Source: Acetobacteraceae bacterium (GTDB lineage Bacteria > Pseudomonadota > Alphaproteobacteria > Acetobacterales > Acetobacteraceae). Taken from it: DNA of 64,000 bases. Shown here piece by piece: positions 12,110-21,576 of this stretch. Below the pieces are notes generated by a model. That model searched no databases. It saw only the letters and a list, made by a program, of their open reading frames with translations, and had not been told where the DNA came from. The first letter of the stretch is position 1, and every line of letters starts with the position of its first letter. The stretch spans positions 1 to 64,000 of the forward strand of contig DAIDJM010000035.1 of NCBI GenBank assembly GCA_027451405.1. The letters are read 5' to 3'. Both the position numbers and the translations under genes were made by a program.

Positions 12110-12753
12110 TATTCTCTGCGGAGGAGTATGTCGTTCACGAAGTTGGCGAAGCCGCTTGAGCGGAAATCCCGGCGCAGGCCTTCTTCGTCGTAGTCGCGCT
12201 CGACCCAGTCCAGAAAGGGTGTGCGGCCCTCGGCTTCATGCGCGTAGAGCAGGAAGAACGCGTCCAGAATTCCGGTGCGGGAGCGGTTGAAATGGCCGTA
12301 GCGCCAGGAGAGCTGGCGCAGGGCTTGGGCGCTTGTTCCGCCTTCAAGAAGGATGGCGAGGCCGGCGGCGAGGCCGGCGCGGTCGGCACCCGATTTGCAG
12401 TGCATGAGCGCCGGTGTTTGCAGCGTGCGGTAGATATCGGCGAAGCGGAGGATGCGGTCGCGGTGCGGGGCGCCGCGGCTTTCGAAGGCCATGTCGATAT
12501 GGGTGAGGCCGAGCCGGGCGGCGGCTTCGCGCGAGAGGGCGTCGCTGCCACAGCGGCGCTGGCCGCGCAGATTGATGAGTGTCTTCAGGCGGTATTGCTT
12601 GGCGAAGGCCGCAAGCCGTCCGGGCGTTGGATGGTTCGAGCGATAGAGCCGCCCCGGAATCACTTCGGCAAAATTCGTCCAGACCGTGCGAAAAATCGCA
12701 TGGTCGACAAACAAACTATCCGTCCAGAGGGCCGCGCGGTTCACAGCACGCAT
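12109..12753 (-). CDS. Cys-based (tyrosine/dual-specificity-like) protein phosphatase
   Basis: The 214-residue product carries the P-loop HCKSGADRAG with catalytic C119 and R125 (CX5R). A preceding GRLYRSNHPTPGRL segment is typical of the bacterial tyrosine-phosphatase-like family. The general-acid Asp may be in the SRGAPHRDR region, but this is uncertain. It is monocistronic and convergent with gshB. It is bracketed almost exactly by inverted copies of repeat A (A1 touches its stop, A2 lies 10 bases upstream of its start). The substrate is unknown. Confidence 0.82.
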   Translation of the reverse strand: MRAVNRAALWTDSLFVDHAIFRTVWTNFAEVIPGRLYRSNHPTPGRLAAFAKQYRLKTLINLRGQRRCGSDALSREAAARLGLTHIDMAFESRGAPHRDRILRFADIYRTLQTPALMHCKSGADRAGLAAGLAILLEGGTSAQALRQLSWRYGHFNRSRTGILDAFFLLYAHEAEGRTPFLDWVERDYDEEGLRRDFRSSGFANFVNDILLRRE

Positions 12754-12763
12754 CTCAAGTCAT

Positions 12764-12828
12764 GAGGTCTGGGGCCTTCCGGCTCCAGCTTGGATGCAAG
12801 GGGCAGAGCCCCTTGCCCGCCGGAGTCC
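12764..12828 (-). repeat. Interspersed palindromic repeat family A, copy A2
   Basis: This copy is inverted relative to A1. On the plus strand it runs from GAGGTCTGGGGCC through a hairpin (AAGGGGC/GCCCCTT) to GCCCGCCGGAGTCC. Read on the minus strand it begins right after the sdhB stop. Confidence 0.8.
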
Positions 12829-12831
12829 ATT

Positions 12832-13614
12832 CTACCCCTTCCGCTCCGAAATCAACTGCTTGATCTCGCCGATCGCCTGCGCCGGATTGAGCCCTTTCGG
12901 ACAGGACTGCGTGCAGTTCATGATCGTGTGGCAACGATAAAGCTTGAACGGGTCTTCTAGCGCATCGAGACGGTCGCCGGTGCGTTCGTCGCGGCTGTCG
13001 GCGATGAAGCGGTAGGCGGCGAGCAGCGTGGCAGGGCCGAGATAGCGGTCGCCGTTCCACCAATAGCTCGGGCAACTGGTGGTGCAGCAATAGCAGAGAA
13101 TGCACTCCCAGAGCCCGTCGAGCTTCTGGCGTTCCTCGGGCGATTGCGGGCGCTCGGCGTCCGGCGGCGCCGGGCTGTCGGCCTGCAGCCAGGGTTCGAC
13201 GCTTTGCAGTTGCGCATAGGCATTCGTGAGGTCGGGCACGAGGTCGCGGATCACCGGCATGTGCGGCAGCGGATAGATGGTGATGCGGCCGGACGTCTCA
13301 GCGATCGGCTTGAGGCAGGCGAGCGTGTTGCCGCCATCGATATTCATGGCGCAGCTGCCGCAGATGCCTTCGCGGCAGGAGCGGCGGAAGGCGAGCGTGG
13401 GGTCGATTTCGTTTTTGATATAAATCAGCGCATCCAGCACCATGGGGCCGAAACGGTCTAGATCGACTTCGTAACTGTCGAGCCGCGGGTTGGCCTCGTC
13501 ATCGGGAGACCAGCGATAGACGCGCAGGGTTTTCTTGCGCACGGCACCGTCGGCCACCTTGTAGGTGCGGCCGGGGACCACGCGGCTGTTCTTGGGCAGA
13601 GCAAGTTCGACCAT
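12832..13614 (-). CDS. sdhB: Succinate dehydrogenase iron-sulfur subunit
   Basis: The 260-residue protein passes electrons from the flavin to ubiquinone. The [2Fe-2S] site is in [21 protein letters not shown], one residue pair longer than a simple CxxC motif; the [4Fe-4S] site is [12 protein letters not shown]; the [3Fe-4S] site is [17 protein letters not shown]. It is the last gene of sdhCDAB, 13 bases after sdhA. Confidence 0.98.
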   Translation of the reverse strand: MVELALPKNSRVVPGRTYKVADGAVRKKTLRVYRWSPDDEANPRLDSYEVDLDRFGPMVLDALIYIKNEIDPTLAFRRSCREGICGSCAMNIDGGNTLACLKPIAETSGRITIYPLPHMPVIRDLVPDLTNAYAQLQSVEPWLQADSPAPPDAERPQSPEERQKLDGLWECILCYCCTTSCPSYWWNGDRYLGPATLLAAYRFIADSRDERTGDRLDALEDPFKLYRCHTIMNCTQSCPKGLNPAQAIGEIKQLISERKG

Positions 13615-13627
13615 CGATCGGCGGCTT

Positions 13628-15439
13628 TCAGTAGACGCGCTGTTTGGGCGGGATCACACTCACCTCGTTGGTCAGCGTCTGCATGCGCACCGGGCGGTAG
13701 CCGAGATGCACGCCCCCATCGTCGCCGACCCAGGCGAGCGTGTGTTTCATCCAGTTCTCGTCGTCGCGTTCGGGATAATCGTCATGCGCCTGTGCGCCGC
13801 GGCTTTCGTGACGCGCTTCGGCGCTGACCATGGTCGCCATGGCGTTGCGCATCAAATTTTGCAATTCGAGCGCTTCGACGAGGTCGGTATTCCAGATCAG
13901 GCTGCGGTCGCTCACACGCATGTCCGGCAGCGCCGACCAGATGTCGGACATTTTCGCGACACCCTCGGCGAGCGACCGGCTGTTGCGAAAGACCGCGGCA
14001 TGCTGCTGCATCGTGCGCTGCATATGGTCGCGCAAGGTGGCAACGCTCGTCTCGCCGCTGGCATGGCGCGTCCAGTCGAAACGGTCGAAGCTGGCTTCGC
14101 CCGCGCGCGGCGGCAGCGGCGCCTGGGTCGCGCCGGGCTGCACCAGCTGGGCGGCACGGCGGGCAGCGGCTCGGCCGAACACCACGAGGTCGAGCAGCGA
14201 ATTGGTGCCGAGACGGTTGGCGCCATGGACCGAAACGCAGGCCGCTTCGCCGACCGCCATCAGGCCGGGCACGACCGCGTCCGGGTCCCGCGCAGTCGGG
14301 TTCAGCACCTCGCCATGATAATTCGTGGGAATACCGCCCATGTTGTAATGCACGGTCGGCAGCACCGGGATCGGCTGCTTCGTCACATCGACGCCAGCGA
14401 AGATGCGCGCGGTCTCGGAGATGCCGGGCAGCCGCTTGTGCAGCAGATCAGCGCCGAGATGTTCCAGATGCAGGTGGATATGGTCGCGATCGGGGCCGAC
14501 GCCACGGCCTTCGTTGATCTCGATGGTCATCGAGCGGCTGACCACGTCGCGGGAGGCCAGGTCGCGGGCATTCGGCGCGTAGCGTTCCATGAAGCGCTCG
14601 CCCTCGCCGTTCGTGAGATAGCCGCCTTCGCCGCGCGCGCCTTCGGTGATGAGGCAGCCCGCCGGGAAAATGCCGGTCGGGTGGAATTGCACGAATTCCA
14701 TGTCTTGCGCGGGCAGGCCCGCGCGCATCGCCATGCCGCCACCATCGCCGGTGCAGGTGTGCGCGCTCGTGCAGGATTGGAAGGCGCGGCCGTAGCCGCC
14801 GGTCGCGAGGATCGTGAGCTGGGCGCGGAAACGATGCAGTGTGCCGTCGGCGAGCGACCAGGCGGTGACGCCGCGGCAGACACCCTCGTCGTCGATGAGC
14901 AGATCGAGCGCGAAATATTCTATGAAGAATTGCACCTCGTGCTTGAGGCATTGCTGATAGAGCGTGTGCAGCATCGCGTGCCCGGTGCGGTCGGCGGCAG
15001 CGCAGGCGCGCAGCGCGGGTTCGCGGCCGAAATCCTTCATGTGGCCGCCGAACGGGCGCTGATAGATGCGGCCGTCCTCGGTGCGGCTGAAGGGCATGCC
15101 GAAATGTTCCAGCTCGTAAACGGCTGGGATCGCCTCGCGGCACATATATTCGATGGCGTCCTGGTCGCCGAGCCAGTCCGACCCTTTGACGGTGTCGTAC
15201 ATGTGCCAGCGCCAATCATCCTCGCCCATGTTCCCGAGGGCGGCACCAATGCCGCCCTGGGCCGCGACCGTGTGGCTGCGGGTCGGGAATACCTTCGTGA
15301 TGCAGGCCGTGCTCAGGCCGGCGGCACTCGTCCCGAGTGTCGCGCGAAGCCCCGAGCCGCCGGCGCCGACGACGATCACGTCGTAGCTATGGTCGATGAT
15401 CTCGTAGGCGCCGTTCGAGGGCTTGCTGATTGCGTTCAT
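13628..15439 (-). CDS. sdhA: Succinate dehydrogenase flavoprotein subunit
   Basis: The 603-residue product oxidises succinate to fumarate in complex II. The FAD dinucleotide-binding site is [17 protein letters not shown], followed by [20 protein letters not shown], which includes the flavin-linked histidine. The catalytic region [20 protein letters not shown] is present. The ATG at 15439 ([20 protein letters not shown]) gives the family length; the frame stays open upstream into sdhD but that is a shadow. Confidence 0.98.
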   Translation of the reverse strand: MNAISKPSNGAYEIIDHSYDVIVVGAGGSGLRATLGTSAAGLSTACITKVFPTRSHTVAAQGGIGAALGNMGEDDWRWHMYDTVKGSDWLGDQDAIEYMCREAIPAVYELEHFGMPFSRTEDGRIYQRPFGGHMKDFGREPALRACAAADRTGHAMLHTLYQQCLKHEVQFFIEYFALDLLIDDEGVCRGVTAWSLADGTLHRFRAQLTILATGGYGRAFQSCTSAHTCTGDGGGMAMRAGLPAQDMEFVQFHPTGIFPAGCLITEGARGEGGYLTNGEGERFMERYAPNARDLASRDVVSRSMTIEINEGRGVGPDRDHIHLHLEHLGADLLHKRLPGISETARIFAGVDVTKQPIPVLPTVHYNMGGIPTNYHGEVLNPTARDPDAVVPGLMAVGEAACVSVHGANRLGTNSLLDLVVFGRAAARRAAQLVQPGATQAPLPPRAGEASFDRFDWTRHASGETSVATLRDHMQRTMQQHAAVFRNSRSLAEGVAKMSDIWSALPDMRVSDRSLIWNTDLVEALELQNLMRNAMATMVSAEARHESRGAQAHDDYPERDDENWMKHTLAWVGDDGGVHLGYRPVRMQTLTNEVSVIPPKQRVY

Positions 15440-15486
15440 TCGAGAACCTAACCGAGACGTCCCGGAGTCGGGCCGGGAAGCGTTCG

Positions 15487-15906
15487 TCAATGCGGAGCGG
15501 TGACCGCCAGTTTGAGCACGGCGACGGCGGCCGCGAGGCCCAGCAGCAACGCCAGAAACCGAGTGAGCAGGATGGCCGTGGCCAGCACGGCCTTGCGATG
15601 GATGTAGTCCTCGTAGACCACCTGCAAACCCAGCACGGCATGCTGGAACGTGAGCGCAATCAAGGCCAGCAGCAGCGCCGCATTCCAGGGTCGCGCGATC
15701 CAGCCCGCGACGGCTGGCTGATCCGCACCCAGTCGGGCAAGGACGGAACCCACGAACCAAAGGGTGAGCGGGACGAGCGCCAGCGCCGAGATGCGCTCGG
15801 CCTGCCAATGGTGCGCGCCGGCACGGGCCGGGCCGAGGCCGCGGACGCGGCCGAGCGCGCTGCGCATCACCGGGCGGTGCCGGGGCATGGGAGCCATGTC
15901 AGCCAC
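15487..15906 (-). CDS. sdhD: Succinate dehydrogenase membrane anchor subunit D
   Basis: The 139-residue protein has three predicted transmembrane helices (about residues 40-58, 70-92 and 104-130). It contains [19 protein letters not shown], which matches the SdhD N-terminal quinone-side region, and a [16 protein letters not shown] segment with heme- and quinone-proximal residues. It overlaps sdhC by 8 bases. Confidence 0.93.
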   Translation of the reverse strand: MADMAPMPRHRPVMRSALGRVRGLGPARAGAHHWQAERISALALVPLTLWFVGSVLARLGADQPAVAGWIARPWNAALLLALIALTFQHAVLGLQVVYEDYIHRKAVLATAILLTRFLALLLGLAAAVAVLKLAVTAPH

Positions 15907-16336
15907 CGAAAACCGCGTAGCCCGCGATCCAGACGGCTGCTGTCGCGCCGAGCGTGAGCGCGAAAATCGCCAGGGCGCCAGGATTGAGCGAGCGTTTGGC
16001 GGTGCCGATGCCGATGTCCCAGCCGAGATGCCGAATGCCGCTGAAGAGATGGAAGAACAGGGAGAGTGTCCAGCCGAGCAGAAGCAAGAGCCCGATCGGC
16101 GATGCGATGAATGCCTGTACGCCTGCGAAGGCGACGGGGCCCGCGGCTGCCGCCACCAGCCACCAGACCAGCAGGAGCGTGCCGATCGAGATGGCGATGC
16201 CGGTCGCTCGGTTGAGGATCGATCCGACCATGCTGAGGGGCCAGTGATAGATCCCGATATGCGGAGAGAGGGGGCGCCGGATCAGGCGCCCGTCACTGGC
16301 TTTCCCAAGGAAAACCGCGTCGTCGGCGTCTGACAT
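15899..16336 (-). CDS. sdhC: Succinate dehydrogenase cytochrome b556 subunit C
   Basis: The 145-residue membrane anchor has three hydrophobic segments. It carries RPLSPHIGIYHWPLSM and SILNRATGIAISIG, the conserved SdhC N-terminal motifs, and HLFSGIRHLGWD with the heme-ligand histidine. It is the first gene of the sdhCDAB operon, with a promoter about 43 bases upstream. Confidence 0.95.
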   Translation of the reverse strand: MSDADDAVFLGKASDGRLIRRPLSPHIGIYHWPLSMVGSILNRATGIAISIGTLLLVWWLVAAAAGPVAFAGVQAFIASPIGLLLLLGWTLSLFFHLFSGIRHLGWDIGIGTAKRSLNPGALAIFALTLGATAAVWIAGYAVFGG

Positions 16337-16378
16337 CGGGGAACACTCCGGCGCGGCCGCATTGTGCGCTGCACCGCT

Positions 16379-16407
16379 GATCTAGGTCAGGGTGCCGCAT
16401 GCGTCAA
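16379..16407 (-). promoter_or_regulatory. Predicted sdhCDAB promoter with overlapping palindrome
   Basis: On the minus strand TTGACG (16407-16402) and TAGATC (16384-16379) are separated by 17 bases, a good sigma-70-type match. The -10 region lies inside a 14-bp near-palindrome, CTGATCTAGGTCAG (16377-16390; 12 of 14 positions symmetric), which could be an operator. Confidence 0.6.
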
Positions 16408-16474
16408 TCTGAGGGCCCGCTTGACCCGCGGCCCGTACGCGCTTGTTCTCGCCCGCAAGCGTGAGGCGACGAAT

Positions 16475-17602
16475 TTGAAGACGCTGGTTTTCTGCACGGC
16501 GTATGCGCGGAGCGCGGGCGACTGGGGGACGCGCTATCGCCTCTGGCTGCGCGCGGCACAGCGGCCGGCCCTTGGGGCCACCACAATTCTGATCGTCGAT
16601 GACGGGTCGGATTCTTTGCCGGGCTGGCCCTCCCTCGTCATCCGATCCGGGAATGGCCTCGAAGAGGTGTCCGGCACGCCGCGTCCGCACCTGCTGCTGT
16701 TTCATTTCCGGAACCGGCTGGGTCGCGCCGATCTCTATGATTTCCCGGGCTGGCACCGCAGCTTTGCTTTTGCCGCTCTTTACGGCGAGGCCCATGGCTT
16801 CGATCGGATCATCCACCTCGAGTCGGATGCGCATCTGCTGTCCGAGCGCGCGCATGCCTGGTGCCGTGCGTTCCAGGATGGCTGGGCTGCGCTGTGGTCG
16901 CCGCGCTATCAATTCCCGGAGATGGCGATCCAGGTCGCCGCTGGCAGCGGCATCGCCCGCCTCGCCGCCTTCGCCCGGCAGCCTTATGACGAGATCCGGC
17001 ACCGGGTGCATGAGACGGCCCTGCCTTTCACCCATGTCGAACGGGGCTTGACGGGCGACCGATACGGCGAGAATCTCGACGAGGTGCCAGCCTACGCCGA
17101 TTATTGCACCCAGGTCCAGCCGTTCCGCGAGCCGGCCTATTATTGGTGGCTGAATGGAACGGCTTCCGACCGTCCGGAGCCGCTGATCGACTGGCGCTTC
17201 GGCTCCGATGGCGATCTTGCTGCGCCGCTCTGGGATGGCTGGAGCAACCCGGAACCGCGGATGCGCTGGATGATGGGGCTCGAAAGCGGCATGCTGCTCC
17301 CCAATCTGCCGGATGGCCGCGACTTCACGTTGATTCTGACTGTGGCGCCCCACGTCCAGCCGGAGCGGCTCCCGCGACAGCGTCTGATCGCTTTCGTGAA
17401 CGATCATAAAGCGGGTGAATACGAGGTGGCGCAGCCCGCCCAGCTCGCTTTTCGCATCCCCCGGGCCGCCCTGCGGCGCAACGGGTGCGATCGGCTGCGC
17501 CTGTTTCACCCCGATGCGCGGCCGCCGAGCGCGTTTGGAGGCACCGATTCGCGTTGGCTGTCCTTGGCGGTGATGCGGGCCCGCATCGTCGCGGACGGAT
17601 AG
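16475..17602 (+). CDS. Glycosyltransferase-like protein with C-terminal carbohydrate-associated domain
   Basis: The 375-residue product, if started at TTG 16475 (MKTLVFCTAYAR), has a GT-A-like N-terminal half: TTILIVDDGSDSLPGW, then RIIHLESDAHLL with an acidic ESD in the place of a DxD. The last 90 residues (from about residue 285) form a separate domain with LPRQRLIAFVN, FRIPRAAL and RLFHPDARPPSAFGG, a segment I associate with Acetobacteraceae sugar-transferase proteins. The frame is open back to 16364, but the extra part overlaps the sdh promoter. Acceptor and donor are unknown. Confidence 0.55.
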   Translation: MKTLVFCTAYARSAGDWGTRYRLWLRAAQRPALGATTILIVDDGSDSLPGWPSLVIRSGNGLEEVSGTPRPHLLLFHFRNRLGRADLYDFPGWHRSFAFAALYGEAHGFDRIIHLESDAHLLSERAHAWCRAFQDGWAALWSPRYQFPEMAIQVAAGSGIARLAAFARQPYDEIRHRVHETALPFTHVERGLTGDRYGENLDEVPAYADYCTQVQPFREPAYYWWLNGTASDRPEPLIDWRFGSDGDLAAPLWDGWSNPEPRMRWMMGLESGMLLPNLPDGRDFTLILTVAPHVQPERLPRQRLIAFVNDHKAGEYEVAQPAQLAFRIPRAALRRNGCDRLRLFHPDARPPSAFGGTDSRWLSLAVMRARIVADG

Positions 17603-17608
17603 GTGCGA

Positions 17609-18283
17609 TCAGGGGCCGGCGGCGGCTTCGACAGCGGCGACGTCGAGCAGGCGCTCGATCACCTCCGGCTCCTGCGCCCCGGCGATGGCATGGGTCCCGG
17701 CTACCACGAAGCAAGGCACGCCATTGATGCCGAGCCGGTGCGCGCGAAGATTGTCGGCGTGGACGGCGTCGATTTCGTCGTCTCCGGTCAGGAATGCGCG
17801 GAGCGCGGCGCTGCGCAGCCCGCAGCTCTGAGCGATCGCGGCCAGCACCGAAGCATCGCCGATATCGCGCCCGTCGCTGAAATGCGCGGCAAAGATCGCC
17901 TCTACCATCTCCGGGGCCCGACCGAACCGCGCCGCCCAGCGGACGGCGCGGTGCGCGTCCAGGCTGCAGGGGGTGCGGCGGATCCGGTCGAAGCGGAACA
18001 TCAGCCCCTCGGAACGGCCGATTTCGGCGATGGAACCATAGAGCCTGCGCGCGCGCTCTTCCCCGCCGAACTTGCGCACCACGTAGTCGGCTCGCGGCAT
18101 GCCGGCGCGCGGCATGTCGGGATTGAGCAAGAAAGGGCGCCAGGTGAGATCGACGCGCAAATCGGGGCGCCGGGTCAGCGATCGGAACAGACGTCGAATC
18201 CCGAGATAGCACCAGGGGCACACGAGGTCGTGAACCACCTCGATGCTGAGCCGTGCCGGAGCAGGTGCCAGAACGTTCACCAC
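17609..18283 (-). CDS. DsbA-family thioredoxin-fold oxidoreductase (FrnE-like)
   Basis: The 224-residue protein has CPWC at residues 22-25 after the beta strand SIEVVHDLV. It then has DLTWRPFLLNPDMPRAG and GINGVPCFVVAG, the cis-proline loop. This matches the FrnE/DSBA-like family of cytoplasmic disulfide isomerases. There is no signal peptide. The start is GTG at 18283 or the adjacent GTG at 18280. It is convergent with the glycosyltransferase-like gene (6 bases between stops) and divergent from the GST. Confidence 0.85.
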   Translation of the reverse strand: MVNVLAPAPARLSIEVVHDLVCPWCYLGIRRLFRSLTRRPDLRVDLTWRPFLLNPDMPRAGMPRADYVVRKFGGEERARRLYGSIAEIGRSEGLMFRFDRIRRTPCSLDAHRAVRWAARFGRAPEMVEAIFAAHFSDGRDIGDASVLAAIAQSCGLRSAALRAFLTGDDEIDAVHADNLRAHRLGINGVPCFVVAGTHAIAGAQEPEVIERLLDVAAVEAAAGP

Positions 18284-18348
18284 TGCACCATAGCGCCGGC
18301 GCGGCGGCAGAGACAGGTGCAGACGCGGTTCAGGCAGGGAAGGTGGCG

Positions 18349-19038
18349 ATGCTGGAGCTGTACGAGCTGGCGGGCATTCATCCGGATCACCGGTTCAGCC
18401 CCTATTGCTGGCGGATCCGCATGGCGCTGGCGCACAAGGGCCTCGAGCCGGTCACGGTGCCGTGGCACTTCGGCGAAGCCGCCCTGCTGCCCGGCGCGCC
18501 GCGCGTCGCAACCGTGCCGGTGCTGGTGGATGATGGCCAGATCGTCGCCGATTCCAGCGAAATCGCCGTCTATCTGGAAACGGCCTATGAAAATCGCCCG
18601 AGCCTGTTCGGTGGGCCGGTGGGAGAGGCGCATGCGCGTTTCGTGATCGGCTGGGCCGATACGGTGCTCCAGCCGCAGCTTTTTCCGATCCTTGCTCCCG
18701 ATATCGCACGGTTCGTGCGTCCCGAGGCGCTGGATGCGTGGCGGCGTACCCGTGAAGCCCGGCTCGGCATGACCCTGGAGGCCGCCCGAGCTCAGCGCGA
18801 GGCCAAGTTGCCGGGGGTCCGGGCGGCACTCGCGCCGATGCGGCGCGCGCTCGACGCCGCTCCGTATCTAGGTGGCGACGAGCCGAGCTATGCGGATTAC
18901 GCAGTCTTCGGCGCGTTTCAATGGGCGCGCTGCGTGAGCGATCGCGATATTCTGGAAGAGGGCGACATCGTGGGTGATTGGCGCGACCGGATGCTCGATC
19001 TGTTCGACGGCCTGGCGAGACAAGCGCCGACCGGATGA
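18349..19038 (+). CDS. Glutathione S-transferase family protein
   Basis: The 229-residue protein has an N-terminal thioredoxin-like domain (SPYCWRIRMALAHKG, VATVPVLVDDGQ and the glutathione-binding turn DSSEIAVYLE near residue 65) and a C-terminal all-helical domain ending YADYAVFGAFQWARC. It probably conjugates or isomerises small molecules in the cytoplasm. The ATG at 18349 starts MLELYELAG. Its TGA overlaps the ATG of the next gene. Confidence 0.88.
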   Translation: MLELYELAGIHPDHRFSPYCWRIRMALAHKGLEPVTVPWHFGEAALLPGAPRVATVPVLVDDGQIVADSSEIAVYLETAYENRPSLFGGPVGEAHARFVIGWADTVLQPQLFPILAPDIARFVRPEALDAWRRTREARLGMTLEAARAQREAKLPGVRAALAPMRRALDAAPYLGGDEPSYADYAVFGAFQWARCVSDRDILEEGDIVGDWRDRMLDLFDGLARQAPTG

Positions 19039-19718
19039 AACGCTTCTGGAAGCAGGCGGAAGCGAGCGGCACGCAGGTGCTGCTCGATGGCAAGCCCCTG
19101 CGGATCCCGGAGAGCGGCGTCTTGACGCTGCCGACCACGGCCTTGGCCGAGGCGGTGGCCGCTGAATGGGATGCGGTCGAGGGCGAGATCGTCCGGGAGC
19201 GGCTTCTCCTCACCCAACTCGCCACCACGGCGGCGCAGCGTATCGCGCCGGAACCGGGGCGGACGGTGGCCGCGCTCGCCGCCTACGCCGCGAACGACCT
19301 GCTCTGCTATCGCGCGGAGGCGCCTCCCGCCCTCGTGGCCGCGCAGGATGGCGCCTGGCAGTCCTGGCTCGACTGGGCGGCCGAACGGTTCGCTGCGCGG
19401 CTCGTCGTGCAGCGCGGCCTGATGCCCGTTTCCCAACCTGGGGCCGCGCTAGAGTCGTTTCGGTCTGAGCTGGCGGCGCTCGACGCCGTCACCCTCGCGG
19501 CGCTGGGCGTGCTGGTCCCGGCTTATGGCAGCCTCGTGCTCGGTCTGGCCGTGGCCGAGGGCGCCATCGAGGCGGGGGCCGCCTACGATCTCTCGACCCT
19601 GGACGAGCGCTTTCAGGAATCGGTCTGGGGTGAGGATCGTGAGGCCATAGCCCGGCGCCGGGCGATTCGGGACGATGTCGCCGCCGCTGCGCGGTTCCTG
19701 GCCTTGGCCCGGCTGTGA
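19035..19718 (+). CDS. ATP12-type F1-ATPase assembly chaperone
   Basis: The 227-residue product begins MKRFWKQAEAS and has LLDGKPLRIPESGVLTLPT, typical of the ATP12 family found in mitochondria and alphaproteobacteria. ATP12 binds F1 alpha before hexamer assembly. The C-terminal part contains LGLAVAEGAIEAGAAYDLS and the conserved acidic FQESVWGEDREA end. The ATG overlaps the GST stop. Its client operon atpAGDC is in the same window, 15 kb away. Confidence 0.9.
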   Translation: MKRFWKQAEASGTQVLLDGKPLRIPESGVLTLPTTALAEAVAAEWDAVEGEIVRERLLLTQLATTAAQRIAPEPGRTVAALAAYAANDLLCYRAEAPPALVAAQDGAWQSWLDWAAERFAARLVVQRGLMPVSQPGAALESFRSELAALDAVTLAALGVLVPAYGSLVLGLAVAEGAIEAGAAYDLSTLDERFQESVWGEDREAIARRRAIRDDVAAAARFLALARL

Positions 19719-19987
19719 AAGCCAAGCGTCTCCGGATCAGCGGGCGGGTGCAGGGGGTGGGCTACCGGGATTGGATGTGCGGCGAGGCGGCTCGGCTGGG
19801 CGTGTCTGGCTGGGTCCGCAATGCGGGTGGCGCGGTCGAGGCGCTGATCTATGGCGAGATCGACGCGGTCGAGGAGATGGTGCGGGCCTGCCGGCGCGGG
19901 CCGCGGGGAGCGCACGTGGCCGCTATCGAGGAGACGCTGGCCGAGCCGCCCGAGACCGACGGGTTCCAGCGCCAACCCTCGGTTTGA
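19715..19987 (+). CDS. acyP: Acylphosphatase
   Basis: The 90-residue enzyme hydrolyses acyl phosphates. The catalytic motif GRVQGVGYRDW contains R18, and GWVRNAGG contains the catalytic N36. The start is GTG at 19715, overlapping the ATP12 stop (GTGA). It is followed by tRNA-Leu after 53 bases with no clear promoter between them, so the tRNA may be part of the same transcript. Confidence 0.93.
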   Translation: MKAKRLRISGRVQGVGYRDWMCGEAARLGVSGWVRNAGGAVEALIYGEIDAVEEMVRACRRGPRGAHVAAIEETLAEPPETDGFQRQPSV

Positions 19988-20040
19988 GCGCTGGACGTCC
20001 GGGGGGTTCGAGGGTAACTCCCCCGCTCTTTCCAGACGCA

Positions 20041-20125
20041 GCGGGCGTGGTGGAACTGGCAGACACGCCAGATTTAGGTTCTGGTGGCGCAAGCCATGGG
20101 GGTTCAAGTCCCTCCGCCCGCACCA
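20041..20125 (+). tRNA. tRNA-Leu (anticodon TAG)
   Basis: The acceptor GCGGGCG pairs with CGCCCGC. The anticodon stem CCAGA/TCTGG encloses TTTAGGT with anticodon TAG. The long variable arm expected of tRNA-Leu is present, the discriminator is A, and CCA is encoded at 20123-20125. The tig start codon follows only 17 bases downstream. Confidence 0.97.
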
Positions 20126-20142
20126 GGTTCAGGATGCGAGGC

Positions 20143-21561
20143 ATGCAGGTTACCGAGACGCTTTCCGAAGGGCTTCGCCGCAGCTTCGCGGTCACTGTGC
20201 CGGCCGCCGACATTGAGCGGCAGGCCCAGAAGAAACTGGCGGACCTCTCCAAGACGCTGCGCCTGCCGGGCTTCCGCCCGGGCAAGGTGCCGCTCAATCT
20301 GGTCCGCAAGCGCTATGGCGGATCGGTGCTGGCCGAGGTTCTGCAAAGCGAGCTCGACCGGGCGTCGGACCAGGTGATCCAGGAGCGCGGGCTGCGGCCC
20401 GCCGGCCAGCCCCGCATTGCGCTGACCGGCGAGGCGCCGAAGCTGGAGACTGGCGAAGCAAGCGATCTCTCCTTCAGCCTCGATCTCGATCTGTTGCCCG
20501 AGATTACCGTTCCCGATCTGGCCGCGCTCGCGCTCGAGCGGCTGAGCGCCGCGCCCGACCCGGGCCGGATCGACGAGGCGCTGGCGCGGATCGCGGCGCA
20601 ACAGGGCTCGCTCGAGGACATCGCGGATCGCGGTGCCGACGCCGGCGACCGGCTGGTCGTGGATTTCGTCGGCCGTGTCGACGGGATCGAGTTCGAAGGT
20701 GGCTCGGCGAAGGATGTCACCATCGAGGTGAACGGGCCGGGTTTCATTCCCGGTTTCACCGAGCAGCTCGAAGGGCTGCGGCCCGGCGAGAGCCGCACCA
20801 TCCAGGTGACGTTCCCGGAAGGTTACGGGGTGGCGGAGCTGGCGGGAAAGCCGGCCGAATTCGCGATCGAGGCGAAGGCCTTGAAGCGGCTCGTGCCGGC
20901 GGCGGTCGAGGACGCGCTCGGGGAGAGGCTCGGGTTCGGCAATCTGGCGGAGCTGCGCGAGGCGGTGCAGGGGCAAATGCAACGCGAGCTCGATCAGCTC
21001 GGGCGGCTTCGCATCAAGCGCCAGCTGCTCGATGCGCTGGCCGAGCGGGCGGATTTCCCGGCGCCGCAGAATCTGGTGGAGGCCGAGTTCGCGGCGATCT
21101 GGCAGCGCGTGGAGGCCGACCGCGCGCAGGGGCGCGAGGACGAGGAGGATCGCGGCAAGGACGAAGCCACCCTCAAGGCCGAGTATCGCGCGATCGCCGA
21201 CCGGCGGGTGCGCCTCGGACTGCTGCTCTCGGAGATCGGGCGCCGGAACAGCATCCAGGTCCAGCAGGGCGAATTGCAGGCCGCGCTCCGTCAGGAGGCG
21301 TCACGCTATCCTGGGCAGGAGATGCAGGTGGTTGAGTTCTTCCGGAAGAATCCGGGGGCCTTCGAGCAGCTGCGCGGGCCGATATTCGAGGACAAGGTGG
21401 TCGATTTCATTCTCGGGGCAGCGCAGGTGACGGTCCGCGAGGTGACGCCCGAAGCCTTGGCGGAAGCTGCGGCCGAGGCGGGAGCCTCGGAGTTGCCGAG
21501 CGCCGCTTCTTCCGAGAGTCCGTCGGAGTTGACCGCTGAACCTGCCGAAGCGGCGGGGTAG
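20143..21561 (+). CDS. tig: Trigger factor (ribosome-associated chaperone, peptidyl-prolyl isomerase)
   Basis: The 472-residue protein has the ribosome-binding N-domain ([16 protein letters not shown], a form of the trigger-factor signature), the FKBP-type isomerase domain at about residues 160-245 ([27 protein letters not shown]), and a helical C-domain ending in an acidic Ala/Glu/Ser tail. [10 protein letters not shown] at 20143 is the standard start; an ATG nine bases upstream is also in frame. It leads the block tig-clpP-clpX-lon, a conserved order. Confidence 0.97.
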   Translation: MQVTETLSEGLRRSFAVTVPAADIERQAQKKLADLSKTLRLPGFRPGKVPLNLVRKRYGGSVLAEVLQSELDRASDQVIQERGLRPAGQPRIALTGEAPKLETGEASDLSFSLDLDLLPEITVPDLAALALERLSAAPDPGRIDEALARIAAQQGSLEDIADRGADAGDRLVVDFVGRVDGIEFEGGSAKDVTIEVNGPGFIPGFTEQLEGLRPGESRTIQVTFPEGYGVAELAGKPAEFAIEAKALKRLVPAAVEDALGERLGFGNLAELREAVQGQMQRELDQLGRLRIKRQLLDALAERADFPAPQNLVEAEFAAIWQRVEADRAQGREDEEDRGKDEATLKAEYRAIADRRVRLGLLLSEIGRRNSIQVQQGELQAALRQEASRYPGQEMQVVEFFRKNPGAFEQLRGPIFEDKVVDFILGAAQVTVREVTPEALAEAAAEAGASELPSAASSESPSELTAEPAEAAG

Positions 21562-21576
21562 GGCCCGTCTTCAACT

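Noticed and set aside
13565-15451. 628-codon plus-strand frame opposite sdhB and sdhA
   Set aside because: Antisense shadow of highly conserved sdh genes; its composition is typical of reverse-strand GC-rich frames.
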